Shown here piece after piece: positions 44,649 through 54,100 of a DNA stretch of 64,000 nt (position 1 is its first letter; each line of letters opens with the position of its first letter). Both the position numbers and the translations under genes were made by a program. Source of the DNA: Sphingobacterium wenxiniae (GTDB lineage: Bacteria > Bacteroidota > Bacteroidia > Sphingobacteriales > Sphingobacteriaceae); NCBI RefSeq assembly GCF_900116225.1, contig NZ_FOZZ01000005.1:220717-284716 (forward strand), given 5' to 3'. The notes beneath the pieces are model-generated. The model was not told the origin of the DNA. It did not search any database and saw nothing but the letters and a program-made list of their open reading frames with translations.

Positions 44649-44981
44649 ATGAACCCGAAAGAAGAAACTAAACCCGCCGAAACCCAAGACGAAAAATCGG
44701 AAAACGTGGAAGTCACATTGACATTGTACGGCAATACAAAACATATTCAATGGAACAAACAGATACCTTTGCTTGATGCGATGCTTAATGCAGGCATCAA
44801 TGCTCCACATTCGTGTTGCAGAGGAACGTGTGGTACTTGTGTATGTAAATTGGAAGAGGGAGAAGTACGTTTGAAAAGGAATTTTGTCTTATCCGAAACC
44901 TACATACAACAAGGTTTGATTTTGACGTGCGTAGCAGTTCCTATAAGTGCACGTGTTAAGATAAATTATGATGAGTTTTAA
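44649..44981 (+). CDS. 2Fe-2S ferredoxin
   Basis: 110 residues. A charged N-terminal tail (1-20) precedes a plant-type ferredoxin domain with the cluster cysteines in HSCCRGTCGTCVCKLEEGEV (Cys56, Cys61, Cys64) and the distal Cys in LILTCVAVP. It carries electrons, perhaps to an oxygenase. No partner reductase is seen in the window. It lies 87 bp after the CPVC gene, on the same strand. Confidence 0.9.
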   Translation: MNPKEETKPAETQDEKSENVEVTLTLYGNTKHIQWNKQIPLLDAMLNAGINAPHSCCRGTCGTCVCKLEEGEVRLKRNFVLSETYIQQGLILTCVAVPISARVKINYDEF

Positions 44982-44998
44982 AATTAATAACGACAGAA

Positions 44999-45034
44999 CT
45001 GGACTATCAATTTATTCCCAAACTGTGCCACCAA
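44999..45034 (+). promoter_or_regulatory. Candidate MocR operator, copy 2
   Basis: CTGGACTATCAA (44999-45010) and CTGTGCCACCAA (45023-45034), again 24 bp apart. The first is again exactly 54 bp from a TACTTTTG box. Sequence outside the repeats is not conserved between the two copies, so the match is unlikely to be simple duplication. Confidence 0.65.
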
Positions 45035-45052
45035 GCCAATCCTGCAATCTGA

Positions 45053-45060
45053 TACTTTTG
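45053..45060 (+). promoter_or_regulatory. -7 box of the GNAT gene at 45084
   Basis: TACTTTTG followed by TATC, identical to the box at 42841. It ends 23 bp before the ATG at 45084. Confidence 0.6.
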
Positions 45061-45083
45061 TATCATTATTAAATTTTATCGAA

Positions 45084-45530
45084 ATGGAGTACAACATCAA
45101 AAAAGTAGGTCTAAACGATTTAGACACAACAGCAGAATTATTTAACCTTTATCGGGTTTTCTACCGCCAAGCAGACGATTACGAAAAGTGCAAACAGTTC
45201 ATCAAGGAACGATTAGACAACGACCAATCAAACATTTTTGTTGTGTATGCAGACGGCAAACCAGTTGGTTTTGTACAGTTGTACAAGCTGTATCATTACA
45301 TCAAATTGGCAAAGCAATGGTTATTGAGCGATTTGTTTGTACACCCCGATTACAGAGGCAAAGGGCTTTCGGTAGCATTGATAGACCGAGCAAAACAATG
45401 GTGCGATGAAACAGGAGCTTGCGGGCTAATGCTTGAAACCGAAAAAACAAACGACATCGGCAATAAATTATATCCACGTTGCGGTTTTGAATATGACGGC
45501 AACCACAATTATTACTATTGGTGGAAATAA
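45084..45530 (+). CDS. GNAT family N-acetyltransferase
   Basis: 148 residues. The acetyl-CoA-binding motif A is DLFVHPDYRGKGLSVALI and the C-terminal part LYPRCGFEYDG matches motif B of the family (normally YxxxGF). It transfers acetyl from acetyl-CoA to an amine of unknown identity. It is placed under the second candidate MocR operator. Confidence 0.9.
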   Translation: MEYNIKKVGLNDLDTTAELFNLYRVFYRQADDYEKCKQFIKERLDNDQSNIFVVYADGKPVGFVQLYKLYHYIKLAKQWLLSDLFVHPDYRGKGLSVALIDRAKQWCDETGACGLMLETEKTNDIGNKLYPRCGFEYDGNHNYYYWWK

Positions 45531-45646
45531 CGGAACGGGCGGGCTTAATCGGTTCGCCTTTTTTCTAAAAATGGGGATGGTTAGACAAGGGTACGCAATC
45601 CCCTTTACAGTGGTTCAAATCCATTCCTGACCTCAATTTTTGTTCA

Positions 45647-46198
45647 ATGAATATACCAAGACAAACAGGCATCAACATTCAGCCGATATTAGAAGATGAA
45701 AAAGCAATCCTTTATCCTTTACAGGAAAAGGATTTTGAGGTTTTGTATGCCGTAGCATCAGACCCCAAAATATGGGAACAGCACCCCAATAAAAACCGTT
45801 GGAAAAAAGAAGTATTCAAAACGTTTTTTGACGGAGCAATGCAAAGTAAGGGAACTTTCAAAATTGTAGATAAAACAACAGGGAGCACAATAGGTAGTAC
45901 AAGGTTTTATAACTATAATGCAGAGGACAATAGTATTTTCATCAATTACACTTTTTATGCGGTTGAGTATTGGAGTAAGGGTATCAATCATTCACTAAAG
46001 ACGATAATGTTAGATTATATTTTTCAGTTCGTTTCAAAAGTGTATTTCCATATCGGAGCAAATAATATCCGTTCGCAGGTTGCCATTGGGCGTATTGGTG
46101 CTAAAAAGATAGCAGAACAGGAAGTAATCTATTTTGGCGAAGCACCGAGATTGAATTTTGTGTACGAAATCAGTAAAGAAAAATGGGAAATAAAGTAA
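45647..46198 (+). CDS. GNAT family N-acetyltransferase (RimJ/RimL-like)
   Basis: 183 residues of the Acetyltransf_3 type (IQPILEDEKAILYPLQEKDFEVLYAVASDP quoted in part; FINYTFYAVEYWSKGINHSLKTIML in place of the usual YW(G)KGxxxEA). The His in GINHSLK stands where most members have Gly/Glu-Ala. The substrate is unknown. Its last 16 bp overlap the next GNAT gene, so the two are translationally coupled. Confidence 0.85.
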   Translation: MNIPRQTGINIQPILEDEKAILYPLQEKDFEVLYAVASDPKIWEQHPNKNRWKKEVFKTFFDGAMQSKGTFKIVDKTTGSTIGSTRFYNYNAEDNSIFINYTFYAVEYWSKGINHSLKTIMLDYIFQFVSKVYFHIGANNIRSQVAIGRIGAKKIAEQEVIYFGEAPRLNFVYEISKEKWEIK

Positions 46199-46668
46199 TA
46201 ATCAGAGAAATGAAAGAGCAGGATATACCCGAACTCTTACGGCTAATGGAAGCGATTGTTTTGTTTGAGGGCGATACTGATTTTAGCCTTTCAGAAAGCG
46301 ATTTGTTAAGTCGTGGATTTGGAGCAAACCCTCAATTTGGCGCTATCGTTGCAGACGCAGGTAACGGCAAACTTGTAGGCATAGCCGTTCATTATACCAT
46401 TCCTTTTATGCACAATCTAAAACCCTCGTTAATGCTTAAATGGCTGTATGTCGATACCAACCAAAGAGGTAAAAACATTGGTAAAAGATTACTGAAAGGA
46501 CTTGCACAATATGCCTTAAACAATGGGTATAAAAAATTTAATTGGTTAGTTCTTGTCAATAATATTAACGCTCAAAAATTTTATCAGAGTTTGGGAGCAA
46601 AGCCCGATGATAAATGGATACGTTGGACTATTACACCCGAAAAAACGGCAGTATTGGCAGAGCAATAA
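46183..46668 (+). CDS. GNAT family N-acetyltransferase
   Basis: 161 residues. The motif A region is KWLYVDTNQRGKNIGKRLLKGL and the C-terminal motif NAQKFYQSLGA. It starts inside the preceding GNAT gene (16-bp overlap) and is followed 18 bp downstream by the YggS-type gene. The substrate is unknown. Three different GNAT genes in a row suggest detoxification or modification of amines. Confidence 0.88.
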   Translation: MGNKVIIREMKEQDIPELLRLMEAIVLFEGDTDFSLSESDLLSRGFGANPQFGAIVADAGNGKLVGIAVHYTIPFMHNLKPSLMLKWLYVDTNQRGKNIGKRLLKGLAQYALNNGYKKFNWLVLVNNINAQKFYQSLGAKPDDKWIRWTITPEKTAVLAEQ

Positions 46669-46686
46669 CGTTTAATAATTGGAACT

Positions 46687-47415
46687 ATGAACGAAGAAAT
46701 TTTAAACAATATTACAGATATACAGGAGCGGATAAACAATGCCTGTATAAACAGCAACAGAAATCCTGATGAAGTAAAATTGTTATTGGCAACCAAAACC
46801 GTACCTGCCGAACGTATCAAAATCGCATTACAGGCGGGACATACGTTGATAGCAGAAAACAAAGTGCAGGAGCTTAAAGAGAAATATGAAATATTAAAAG
46901 AAATTCCTCATACAAATCATTTCATTGGGCATTTGCAGACCAACAAAATCAAAGACCTTTTGAAATATAACGTGTCCTGCATTCAGTCGCTTGACCGTTT
47001 GGATTTGGCAGAAAAATTACACCAACGGTTACAGTTTGAAAACAACACCATAGAAGTATTGATACAGGTAAATACTTCCTTTGAAGAAAGCAAATTTGGC
47101 GTTAGTCCCGACAATGCAATAGAATTAGTAAAGCAGGTAGCACAGCTGGAAACCCTTAAAATAAAAGGCTTAATGACCATAGGTCTGTTTAGTGCCGAAA
47201 TTGAAAAAGTCCGCAAATGTTTCCGATTGCTAAAAGATATTCAACAGCAAATTATTGCTTTAAATATTTCTAATGTAGAAATGCAGGAATTGTCAATGGG
47301 TATGAGTGGCGATATGGAAACAGCCATTGAGGAGGGAGCAACCATCATAAGAGTAGGTACAGCAATATTCGGACAAAGAGTTTATCCCGACAGTTATTAT
47401 TGGAACGAAAAATAA
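46687..47415 (+). CDS. YggS/PROSC-family PLP homeostasis protein
   Basis: 242 residues, a single alanine-racemase-like TIM-barrel. The PLP lysine is in LLLATKTVPAERI. Family signatures are HFIGHLQTNK, LIQVNTSFEESKFG and LSMGMSGDMETAIEEGATIIRVGTAIFG (quoted in part). IAENKVQELKEK replaces the usual FGENYVQE. It binds PLP and buffers its level rather than acting as a catabolic enzyme. Its place beside a PLP-dependent MocR regulator suggests a PLP-linked theme, although a second genomic copy may exist. Confidence 0.88.
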   Translation: MNEEILNNITDIQERINNACINSNRNPDEVKLLLATKTVPAERIKIALQAGHTLIAENKVQELKEKYEILKEIPHTNHFIGHLQTNKIKDLLKYNVSCIQSLDRLDLAEKLHQRLQFENNTIEVLIQVNTSFEESKFGVSPDNAIELVKQVAQLETLKIKGLMTIGLFSAEIEKVRKCFRLLKDIQQQIIALNISNVEMQELSMGMSGDMETAIEEGATIIRVGTAIFGQRVYPDSYYWNEK

Positions 47416-47437
47416 AAACTTAAAAAGCGATAGAAAA

Positions 47438-47710
47438 ATGAAAGTACATTTTATTCAACACAAAACATTTGAAGCACCAGGAGCATATTTAGAGTGGGCA
47501 ATACAAAGAAATCACGACATTACATTTTCAAAAGTATATGAGAATCAACCTCTGCCAGATACGGCCGATGATATTGATTTGTTGATTATAATGGCTGGGC
47601 CTCAAAGTCCTGATACCACGCCAGATGAAATTCGAAATTTTGATTATACAGAAATGAACCAGATGTTGTTTATGTTCTTAGATAAGCTTTCATTGGAACT
47701 ACCCTTGTAA
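47438..47710 (+). pseudogene. Truncated type 1 glutamine amidotransferase
   Basis: Only 90 residues. The first about 68 (MKVHFIQHKTFEAPGAYLEW, DDIDLLIIMAGPQSPDTT) match the N-terminus of class I glutamine amidotransferase-like proteins of about 230 residues. The catalytic Cys and His-Glu regions are absent and the tail (YTEMNQMLFMFLDKLSLELPL quoted in part) is unlike the family. The break is followed by repeat-like DNA (47711-47860), so the gene was probably cut by a rearrangement. Confidence 0.75.
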
Positions 47711-47930
47711 ATTATCACCTTTTTTGTCCTCCTGAGTCTGTCCAAGGATAGACATGCCACTCTCTTTCTTCGCCATAGTCGAAGCACAGCGACAAGCTCA
47801 GAGTGACAATTAGGAGACTTAATTATTGCATAAGGCACAACAAGTTGGATCTATAAAGTTGGCTTATTCGCAACAACCAAACTTCACGCAACGGGTTAAA
47901 AACGGAAATAGAGAATCCTTTTAAACAAAA

Positions 47931-47958
47931 AGCGGCTTTCCTTTTACAGAAAACCGCT
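47931..47958 (-). terminator. Terminator of the PepSY-like gene
   Basis: On the minus strand AGCGGTTTTC pairs with GAAAGCCGCT and is followed by TTTTTG, a standard intrinsic terminator 29 bp after the stop of 47988-48425. Confidence 0.75.
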
Positions 47959-47987
47959 CTATTTGGTTTTTGAAATGTTTACTATTT

Positions 47988-48425
47988 TTACGGGTCTACA
48001 CGAACGAAATCACCCGTGGCATTAAATACCAAATCAATATCTCCAGTCACTAAATCCACGTCAAAACCTTGATTAGTTTTTTCTATGCTGTTGATACCAT
48101 TGCCTGTATATTCTGCTGCTACATAGGCAACAATCTTCGGGTTGATAAAACCTGTAGGAAGCGCCATACCATCCGGAGCGTCCACATCTATCCACTCTCC
48201 GGCACTGTTAAAATCTACTTCAACACCATTAGCCAGATTAACAGAATAGTTGTTTCTTTCCTTCTCCACACGTGTGATATCAACTCCTGCAAAATAACTG
48301 CTTAAAAATTGATTTGACGCTAAAGGAAGCTCCTTTTCTGTTACTACTTTATCATCATCACAGGAGATATTCATCACCGTCACTACTGCTAAGGCAGATA
48401 AACCTAAAAATGCTCTTTTCATCAT
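47988..48425 (-). CDS. PepSY-like (DUF2874) lipoprotein
   Basis: 145 residues. The signal peptide ends MNISC (lipobox, Cys about 22). Two PepSY-like repeats follow (about 35-85, LASNQFLSSYFAGVDITRVEKE, VNLANGVEVDFNSAGEWIDVD; about 90-145, GFINPKIVAYVAAEYTGNGINSIEK, VTGDIDLVFNATGDFVRVD). These small periplasmic proteins are common in Bacteroidota beside two-component systems and may sense or inhibit; the function is not known. It is next to a broken paralogue and an HK/RR pair on the same strand. Confidence 0.85.
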   Translation of the reverse strand: MMKRAFLGLSALAVVTVMNISCDDDKVVTEKELPLASNQFLSSYFAGVDITRVEKERNNYSVNLANGVEVDFNSAGEWIDVDAPDGMALPTGFINPKIVAYVAAEYTGNGINSIEKTNQGFDVDLVTGDIDLVFNATGDFVRVDP

Positions 48426-48444
48426 ATTATATCTTTTTTTGTTC

Positions 48445-48879
48445 TTAATCGTCTATTTTTAAAAATACCCCATTTTTATCAAACTCCAATTCTAGTCCAT
48501 TGGAGATTTCCACCTCATACCTTCTACTTGTACGCTTGATTTCCTTCACATAAGTGTTCGGAAAACTATGGTGAATATGCTCTAAGATAGTCGAAGGCGT
48601 TATCTTCACGGGAACAGCTGTCGTCTTTGCCTTCACTTCTTTCCATTCTCCATCTCCATCAAACTCAATTTTGGTGCCATTTTTTAGTAGGACCGTATAC
48701 TCTTTCTGTACGATGTATTCAGTATCAAGCAGCACACTAGCCACTTATTTCTCTGAGAAATGCGTTTTTACAAAGATTTGCGCCTTAGCTGGCAGTTGCG
48801 AGAAAGGTATAACTTTTTCTTTTGCCATTGTCGTATGACCAACCAAAAACAATAAGCCAATTAATATCCACTTATTCAT
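48445..48879 (-). pseudogene. PepSY-like (DUF2874) gene interrupted by an in-frame stop
   Basis: From the ATG at 48879 the frame gives a signal peptide (MNKWILIGLLFLVGHTTMA) and PFSQLPAKAQIFVKTHFSEK. It then hits TAA at 48747-48745 and continues in frame with VASVLLDTEYIVQKEYTVLL through two intact PepSY-like repeats to 48445. The 44- and 99-residue parts join to the normal family layout. A single base change (for example AAA to TAA at a lysine) explains it. The downstream part could be translated only without a signal peptide (GTG at 48744). Confidence 0.75.
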
Positions 48880-48955
48880 TTTTCTTTCCTTTTTAAGCTG
48901 TTAGAAATATCCGATCCCTAATGTAATCGACTAAACTTCAACACAAAATACCCAA

Positions 48956-50257
48956 TCAATTTGGGAAAGATTTAGGAAAAGATTTCAGAACACGAAAAAT
49001 ATGTTTCTCTTGTTCGAACGTGTAAGTAATAGACAGGTCTTTATAAGAATCAATAATGGATTTAACAATGGCCAACCCCACTCCATTTGAGCTACTATCC
49101 TGCTCGCCCTTATGGAAGCGTTTAAAAATCAGTTCCTGTGGTAGTGGATCAACCTTGCCGGTATTTTGGATACTTATGCTATCCGCTAAGATTTCAATCC
49201 ATATTTTACCTTCCGCTGCATGGTTATACCGAATAGCATTTCTTAACAGATTAGATAGAAGTATAACAGCTAATCCCTTATTCATTGTAAAAACAAATGT
49301 GCCCTTTTCCTGCCAAACGACATTGATATCCTTGAACGCTATAAAATCAGCTAAATCATCTACTAAACTGTGTATTAACCTATTGAAATCTATGGCTTCC
49401 GTATCCCTATATTGCTTGTTTTCAATTCGGGAGAGCATGAGTAGCGATTTATTCAGATTCACCATACGCTGCAAAGAATCCTTGGCATCAGCCAATTGTA
49501 CCAATTGCGTCTCCGTAAGGGATTCATCCTCCATCAGGAGTTCCAGTTTGTTGATAGTGATAGCTAAAGGCGTTTGAAGCTCATGCGATGCATTTTCAAG
49601 AAAGAGTTTTTGCTCTTCAAAAACCTGTTCATTGCGCTGCCACATCTGTTGGATATCTTGGTTCAACCGATTAAATTCCAACACATTCGTCTGTATAGGT
49701 TTTAAATCTTCTTTTTTTCCAAAACGATAGTGATTCAAATTGTCCAAAATAACTTTAAAAGGGCGCCAGGCTCGGCGTAAGATAAACTCATTAATCAGAT
49801 AGAGACTCAATACCAGAACAACATACAGCACCAATAATGCCGAAGCCAGATCCAACATCAGATCATCTTCTTCAACGGTCGATGTCCGTATTTCCAGATG
49901 ATAAGGGATTCCATCCTGCCCATAAAATCCTGTTTGAAGCACCCTGTAAGGTTCTTGTTCATCATCATACGGCATATAATAAAACTGGCTGCTCAGCTTA
50001 TTTTTTTCTGAAAAAGTTTCTTTATCCGCCGCCCATATCCGAAATTGATTAACACCAAACTCCCGTATTTCCAAAATTTCGGGATTTCGATAAGCCTCTC
50101 TTATAATTTCTATTTTCTGGTTTTTCAGCCCATCATCCACATTGTCATATACCTCTTCCAAGATATAAGCATAGAATAAAGATGCCCATAAGGCCATAAT
50201 AGCCAGGAAGACAAAGACCAGATAACGGAGTGTATAGTTTTTGAGCGAAATCTGCAT
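48956..50257 (-). CDS. Sensor histidine kinase
   Basis: 433 residues. There are two membrane helices (about 13-32 and 133-155) around a periplasmic sensor region of about 100 residues. The dimerisation/phosphoacceptor motif ENASHELQTPLAI has His225, the ATPase domain has the N box LSNLLRNAIRYNH, and a short G box lies in SNGVGLAIVKSI. It phosphorylates the response regulator whose gene ends 1 bp upstream. PepSY-like genes downstream on the same strand are plausible partners or targets. Confidence 0.93.
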   Translation of the reverse strand: MQISLKNYTLRYLVFVFLAIMALWASLFYAYILEEVYDNVDDGLKNQKIEIIREAYRNPEILEIREFGVNQFRIWAADKETFSEKNKLSSQFYYMPYDDEQEPYRVLQTGFYGQDGIPYHLEIRTSTVEEDDLMLDLASALLVLYVVLVLSLYLINEFILRRAWRPFKVILDNLNHYRFGKKEDLKPIQTNVLEFNRLNQDIQQMWQRNEQVFEEQKLFLENASHELQTPLAITINKLELLMEDESLTETQLVQLADAKDSLQRMVNLNKSLLMLSRIENKQYRDTEAIDFNRLIHSLVDDLADFIAFKDINVVWQEKGTFVFTMNKGLAVILLSNLLRNAIRYNHAAEGKIWIEILADSISIQNTGKVDPLPQELIFKRFHKGEQDSSSNGVGLAIVKSIIDSYKDLSITYTFEQEKHIFRVLKSFPKSFPN

Positions 50258-50258
50258 A

Positions 50259-50930
50259 TCAAACCAATTTATACCCTATGCCATATACCGCCTGTAGATC
50301 TATATCAGCTTGGTTCTCCTTTAACTTTCTGCGTAGGTTCTTCACTTGCGAATAGATAAAATCCAAGCTATCAGCTTGATCCGCATTATCGCCCCAGATG
50401 GCTTCTGCCAAGGAAGTCTTCTGTACTAATTTATCCGGACGGACAAGAAAATAATACAGCAAATCGTATTCTTTCCGATTGAGTTGCACTTCCATATCGT
50501 TTACTTCCACGCGTCGTTCATCAGGATAAATGCGTACATTTTTATGCTCTAACATATTGACCCCTTGTTGATGCTTACGTCTCAACACAGATTTTACACG
50601 AGCCAAAAGCTCCGCTAAGTGAAAAGGTTTAGCCAAATAATCGTCTGCCCCCAATTCCAAACCTTCCACTTTATCCTCTACAGAATCTTTTGCAGAGACA
50701 ATGATGACTGAACCATCTTTACCCAAGTCCCTCATTTCCGACAACAGCTGCATACCATTGCCTCCTGGAAGCATAATATCCAGCAGAATACAGTCATAAT
50801 CGTAGTTTGCGACCTTCTCCAAACCGCTGTTATAATCCTTTGCCACCTCTACCAGAAATTTTTCCTTTTCCAAAAAAGTGCGAATGACGTCCTGCAGATC
50901 TATTTCGTCTTCTATAATCAGAATCTTCAT
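50259..50930 (-). CDS. OmpR-family response regulator
   Basis: 223 residues. The receiver domain has acidic residues E7-D8, phosphoacceptor Asp51 (ILLDIMLPGGNG), a conserved Ser/Thr (IIVSAKD) and Lys (LAKPFH). The C-terminal OmpR-type winged helix is at about 125-223 (LNRKEYDLLYYFLVRPDKLV, SQVKNLRRKL, GIGYKLV). It is the first gene of the HK/RR pair. Confidence 0.95.
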   Translation of the reverse strand: MKILIIEDEIDLQDVIRTFLEKEKFLVEVAKDYNSGLEKVANYDYDCILLDIMLPGGNGMQLLSEMRDLGKDGSVIIVSAKDSVEDKVEGLELGADDYLAKPFHLAELLARVKSVLRRKHQQGVNMLEHKNVRIYPDERRVEVNDMEVQLNRKEYDLLYYFLVRPDKLVQKTSLAEAIWGDNADQADSLDFIYSQVKNLRRKLKENQADIDLQAVYGIGYKLV

Positions 50931-51024
50931 GTATGTTAAATCTACAATTTTAGTACCTCTTTTAGGAAACTTTTAGGAAAACTTTATTCTTTTGTCCATT
51001 CATTCAAACACATCGCTAAAAGCT

Positions 51025-51032
51025 TATATTTG
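51025..51032 (+). promoter_or_regulatory. -7 box of the tamB-tamL transcript
   Basis: TATATTTG fits TAnnTTTG and lies 111 bp before the tamB start at 51144. Confidence 0.4.
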
Positions 51033-51143
51033 TCTCACCTTTACGGATGTAAGCAAAATAAAAAGAGGATTAAACATTTTTCTTTTTCTTGCGTTTATAT
51101 AAGTGTTACATAGTTTTATTGCACAAAAACATAAAAGACCGGT

Positions 51144-54100
51144 TTGAATAGATTTGGACGTATTGCTTTAAAGACCATACTTTGGCTGATAGGGAGTGTT
51201 ATAGCCCTATTATTGCTTATTATTTTCCTCATTCGGATGCCTTCAATCCAAAACTATGTTGTGGGTAAAGTGACCCATTATCTAGAAAATAAGATCGGCA
51301 CTCCGGTAAGCATCGGCTATGTAAACATTACCTTTCCGAAAAAACTGGTATTGGAAAATGTATATTTTGAAGACCAGTCTAAAGACACGTTACTGGCCGG
51401 AGAGAAGCTGATGGTCGATATCAACATGTTCAAACTACTGAAGAATACCGTCGAGATAGAGGAATTTTCTCTGGAAGGCATTACCGCCAAGATCAATAGA
51501 ACGCTTCCCGACAGCAGCTTTAACTTCGATTACATTATGCAGGCTTTTGCTTCCGAGAAGGAGAGCACACCTTCCGATACGGATACCGCCTCCGCATTGC
51601 TTTTTAATATCGAAGATGTCCTGTTCAAACGCATACACTTTGTGTACAACGATGAAGTCATCGGTACCAGCGCCGACATACGTCTACAACATTTCGACAC
51701 CAAAGTCAAAAAATTTGACTTGACCAACAACATGGCATTTGCCATGCCCAATGTCAAAATCGACGGTTTATCGGCTATTGTCAAACAATGGCAGCCTGTT
51801 TCAGAAGCTGAAGCTCCTTCAGCAGAAGATTTCGGCATTACTCCCGAACCCGAAGCGGCCTCGCTCCTACCGGATGTAGCTATCAACAACATTGATTTAA
51901 AAAATATCTTCGTCCAATACCAGGATGCCTCTTCGGCAATGGACACCAAATTCGACATTAAGCAGTTGACCGCCAATATCGAGGAACTGGATCTGAACAA
52001 AGAAGTGGTGCGCTTGAAAGAAGTTGCTCTGGACGGTTCGGATTCCGAAGTATTTCTAGGCAAGGTTACTCCCAAGCCCACTACAGCTGACACAACCACT
52101 ACATCAAGCGTAAATTGGGTGGTTTCTGCCGAAAAATTGGTCATCAATAAAACCAATCTTTGGTTTCGTGACGACAATCAGCCCCGGATGAAAGGCTTTG
52201 ATTATTTCAACATCAAAATCACAAACTTTTTAGGTGATCTGGAAGACCTTTACTATTCCAATGACTCCATTTCCGGTTCTTTAAAATCCTTGACCGCCAA
52301 AGACCATTCAGGTTTCGAAATCAAGAAGTTTCAAGCAGATTTCGTTTATAACAATACCGGTGCGGAGATTAAAAACCTTTTGGCACAAACACCAAACACC
52401 ACCATTCGGGATTACATCAAAGTCAGCTACCCTTCTCTGGATGCCATTGCTGAACATCCTGAAAACATGCTTGTAGAGGCAAATATCAAGAAATCTACAC
52501 TCGACATGCGCGACATCCGTTATTTCGTTCCGGACTTAGACACCATGGAGGTCATGAAACCACTGTTGACACGCGCTTTCTTTATCGACGGGCAAGTTAA
52601 AGGGCGCATGGATGACCTCAACATCCCGCATCTGGAATTTAAGACGTTGGATAAAACCCACCTTATAGCTTCCGCAAGAATAAAAGGGCTTCCCGATGTG
52701 GAAAAAATGAACATCGATCTTGACCTCAAGAAATTTACGTCCGGAAGAACCGACCTTGAACGCCTGATTGCTTCTTCCATGCTACCGGACAGCATACAGC
52801 TGCCTAATGCCATTGGTTTATCGGGTACATTCCGTGGCGGTATGTCGGGATTTAACACCGATATGTATCTGACCACCGACAAAGGCAGCGCAACGGTAAA
52901 AGGGAACATGAACATGGCGCAAGATACTACCTACGATGCTTTTGTTTCCATTGACAATTTTAATATCGGCAATATCCTAAATCAAGACTCCGTATTAGGT
53001 ATACTTTCAGCAGAAGCGCAGGTAAAAGGGCGAGGGTTAAATCCGAAAAATATGCAAGCCGACATCAAAGGTAAAATCAACCATCTGGATGCCATGGGCT
53101 ATGCCTATAAAGATATTTCATTGGATGTGCAAGCCCAAGATGGGGATATCGGAGGTAGTCTGATAAGTCCCGATCCGAATGTGCAGTTCAACCTTGACTT
53201 TGCTGCCGATATGCGTGGACAATATCCTAAAGTCCATGCCGAAATGATGATTGACAGCATCAATCTACAGAAACTGAAACTCATGGATGATAACTTCAGG
53301 TATCATGGTAAGGTCTATGCAGATTTTGAAACAGCGGACATTGATTTTCTCAACGGTTCCATCATTATATCCAATTCGTCAATAGCATACAATGATGAAC
53401 GTTTCACATTAGATACGGTCTCTTTAACGGCTGCGGCAGATACCAACCGGAATACCCTTATCTTAAAATCGGAATTTCTCAATGCCCACTTGGTAGGGAA
53501 ATATCGGCTTACCGAATTAGGCGCTTCCATGCAGGACATTGTGCAGATGTATTACAATCCGGCGAATAATCCGACGACCACATTGGCATACGAACCTCAA
53601 AATTTTGAGTTCAGTGCATCGCTAAATAATTCCCGGTTTATCCGTGACTTTTTCCCTAAGCTTGAGGAATTGAGAGATATCACGCTCGACGGAACCTTTA
53701 ATAGCACGGATAAAAGTATCATGGCGAAGCTATTGGCGCCTAAGCTGGTCTATGACGGCACATCCGTTGAAAATGTCGGGGTTGATATTACCACATTGGA
53801 TAGCACCCTCTATTATTCGGCGCTCATCAATAAGATCAAGATGGGCGAAATGGAGTTGATCAACACCGTATTGAGCGGTAGCGTAATTGAAAATAGCCTT
53901 GATTTCGGACTTTGGATAAAAGACAAAGATGATAAGGAACGCTATCATTTAGGTGCAAACATGCAAGTTTCGGAAAACAATTATGCATTAAGCCTGAATG
54001 AGGATGGGTTGATGCTGAACTACGAAAACTGGCAGATTGATGCCGGCAACCAGCTGACATTCGGGACAAGCGGCATTCGAGCAAACAATTTCCGCCTGGT

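Noticed and set aside
51530..52177. 215-residue minus-strand frame inside tamB
   Set aside because: It is opposite the continuous tamB reading frame and Ser/Leu-rich like a shadow; no signals.
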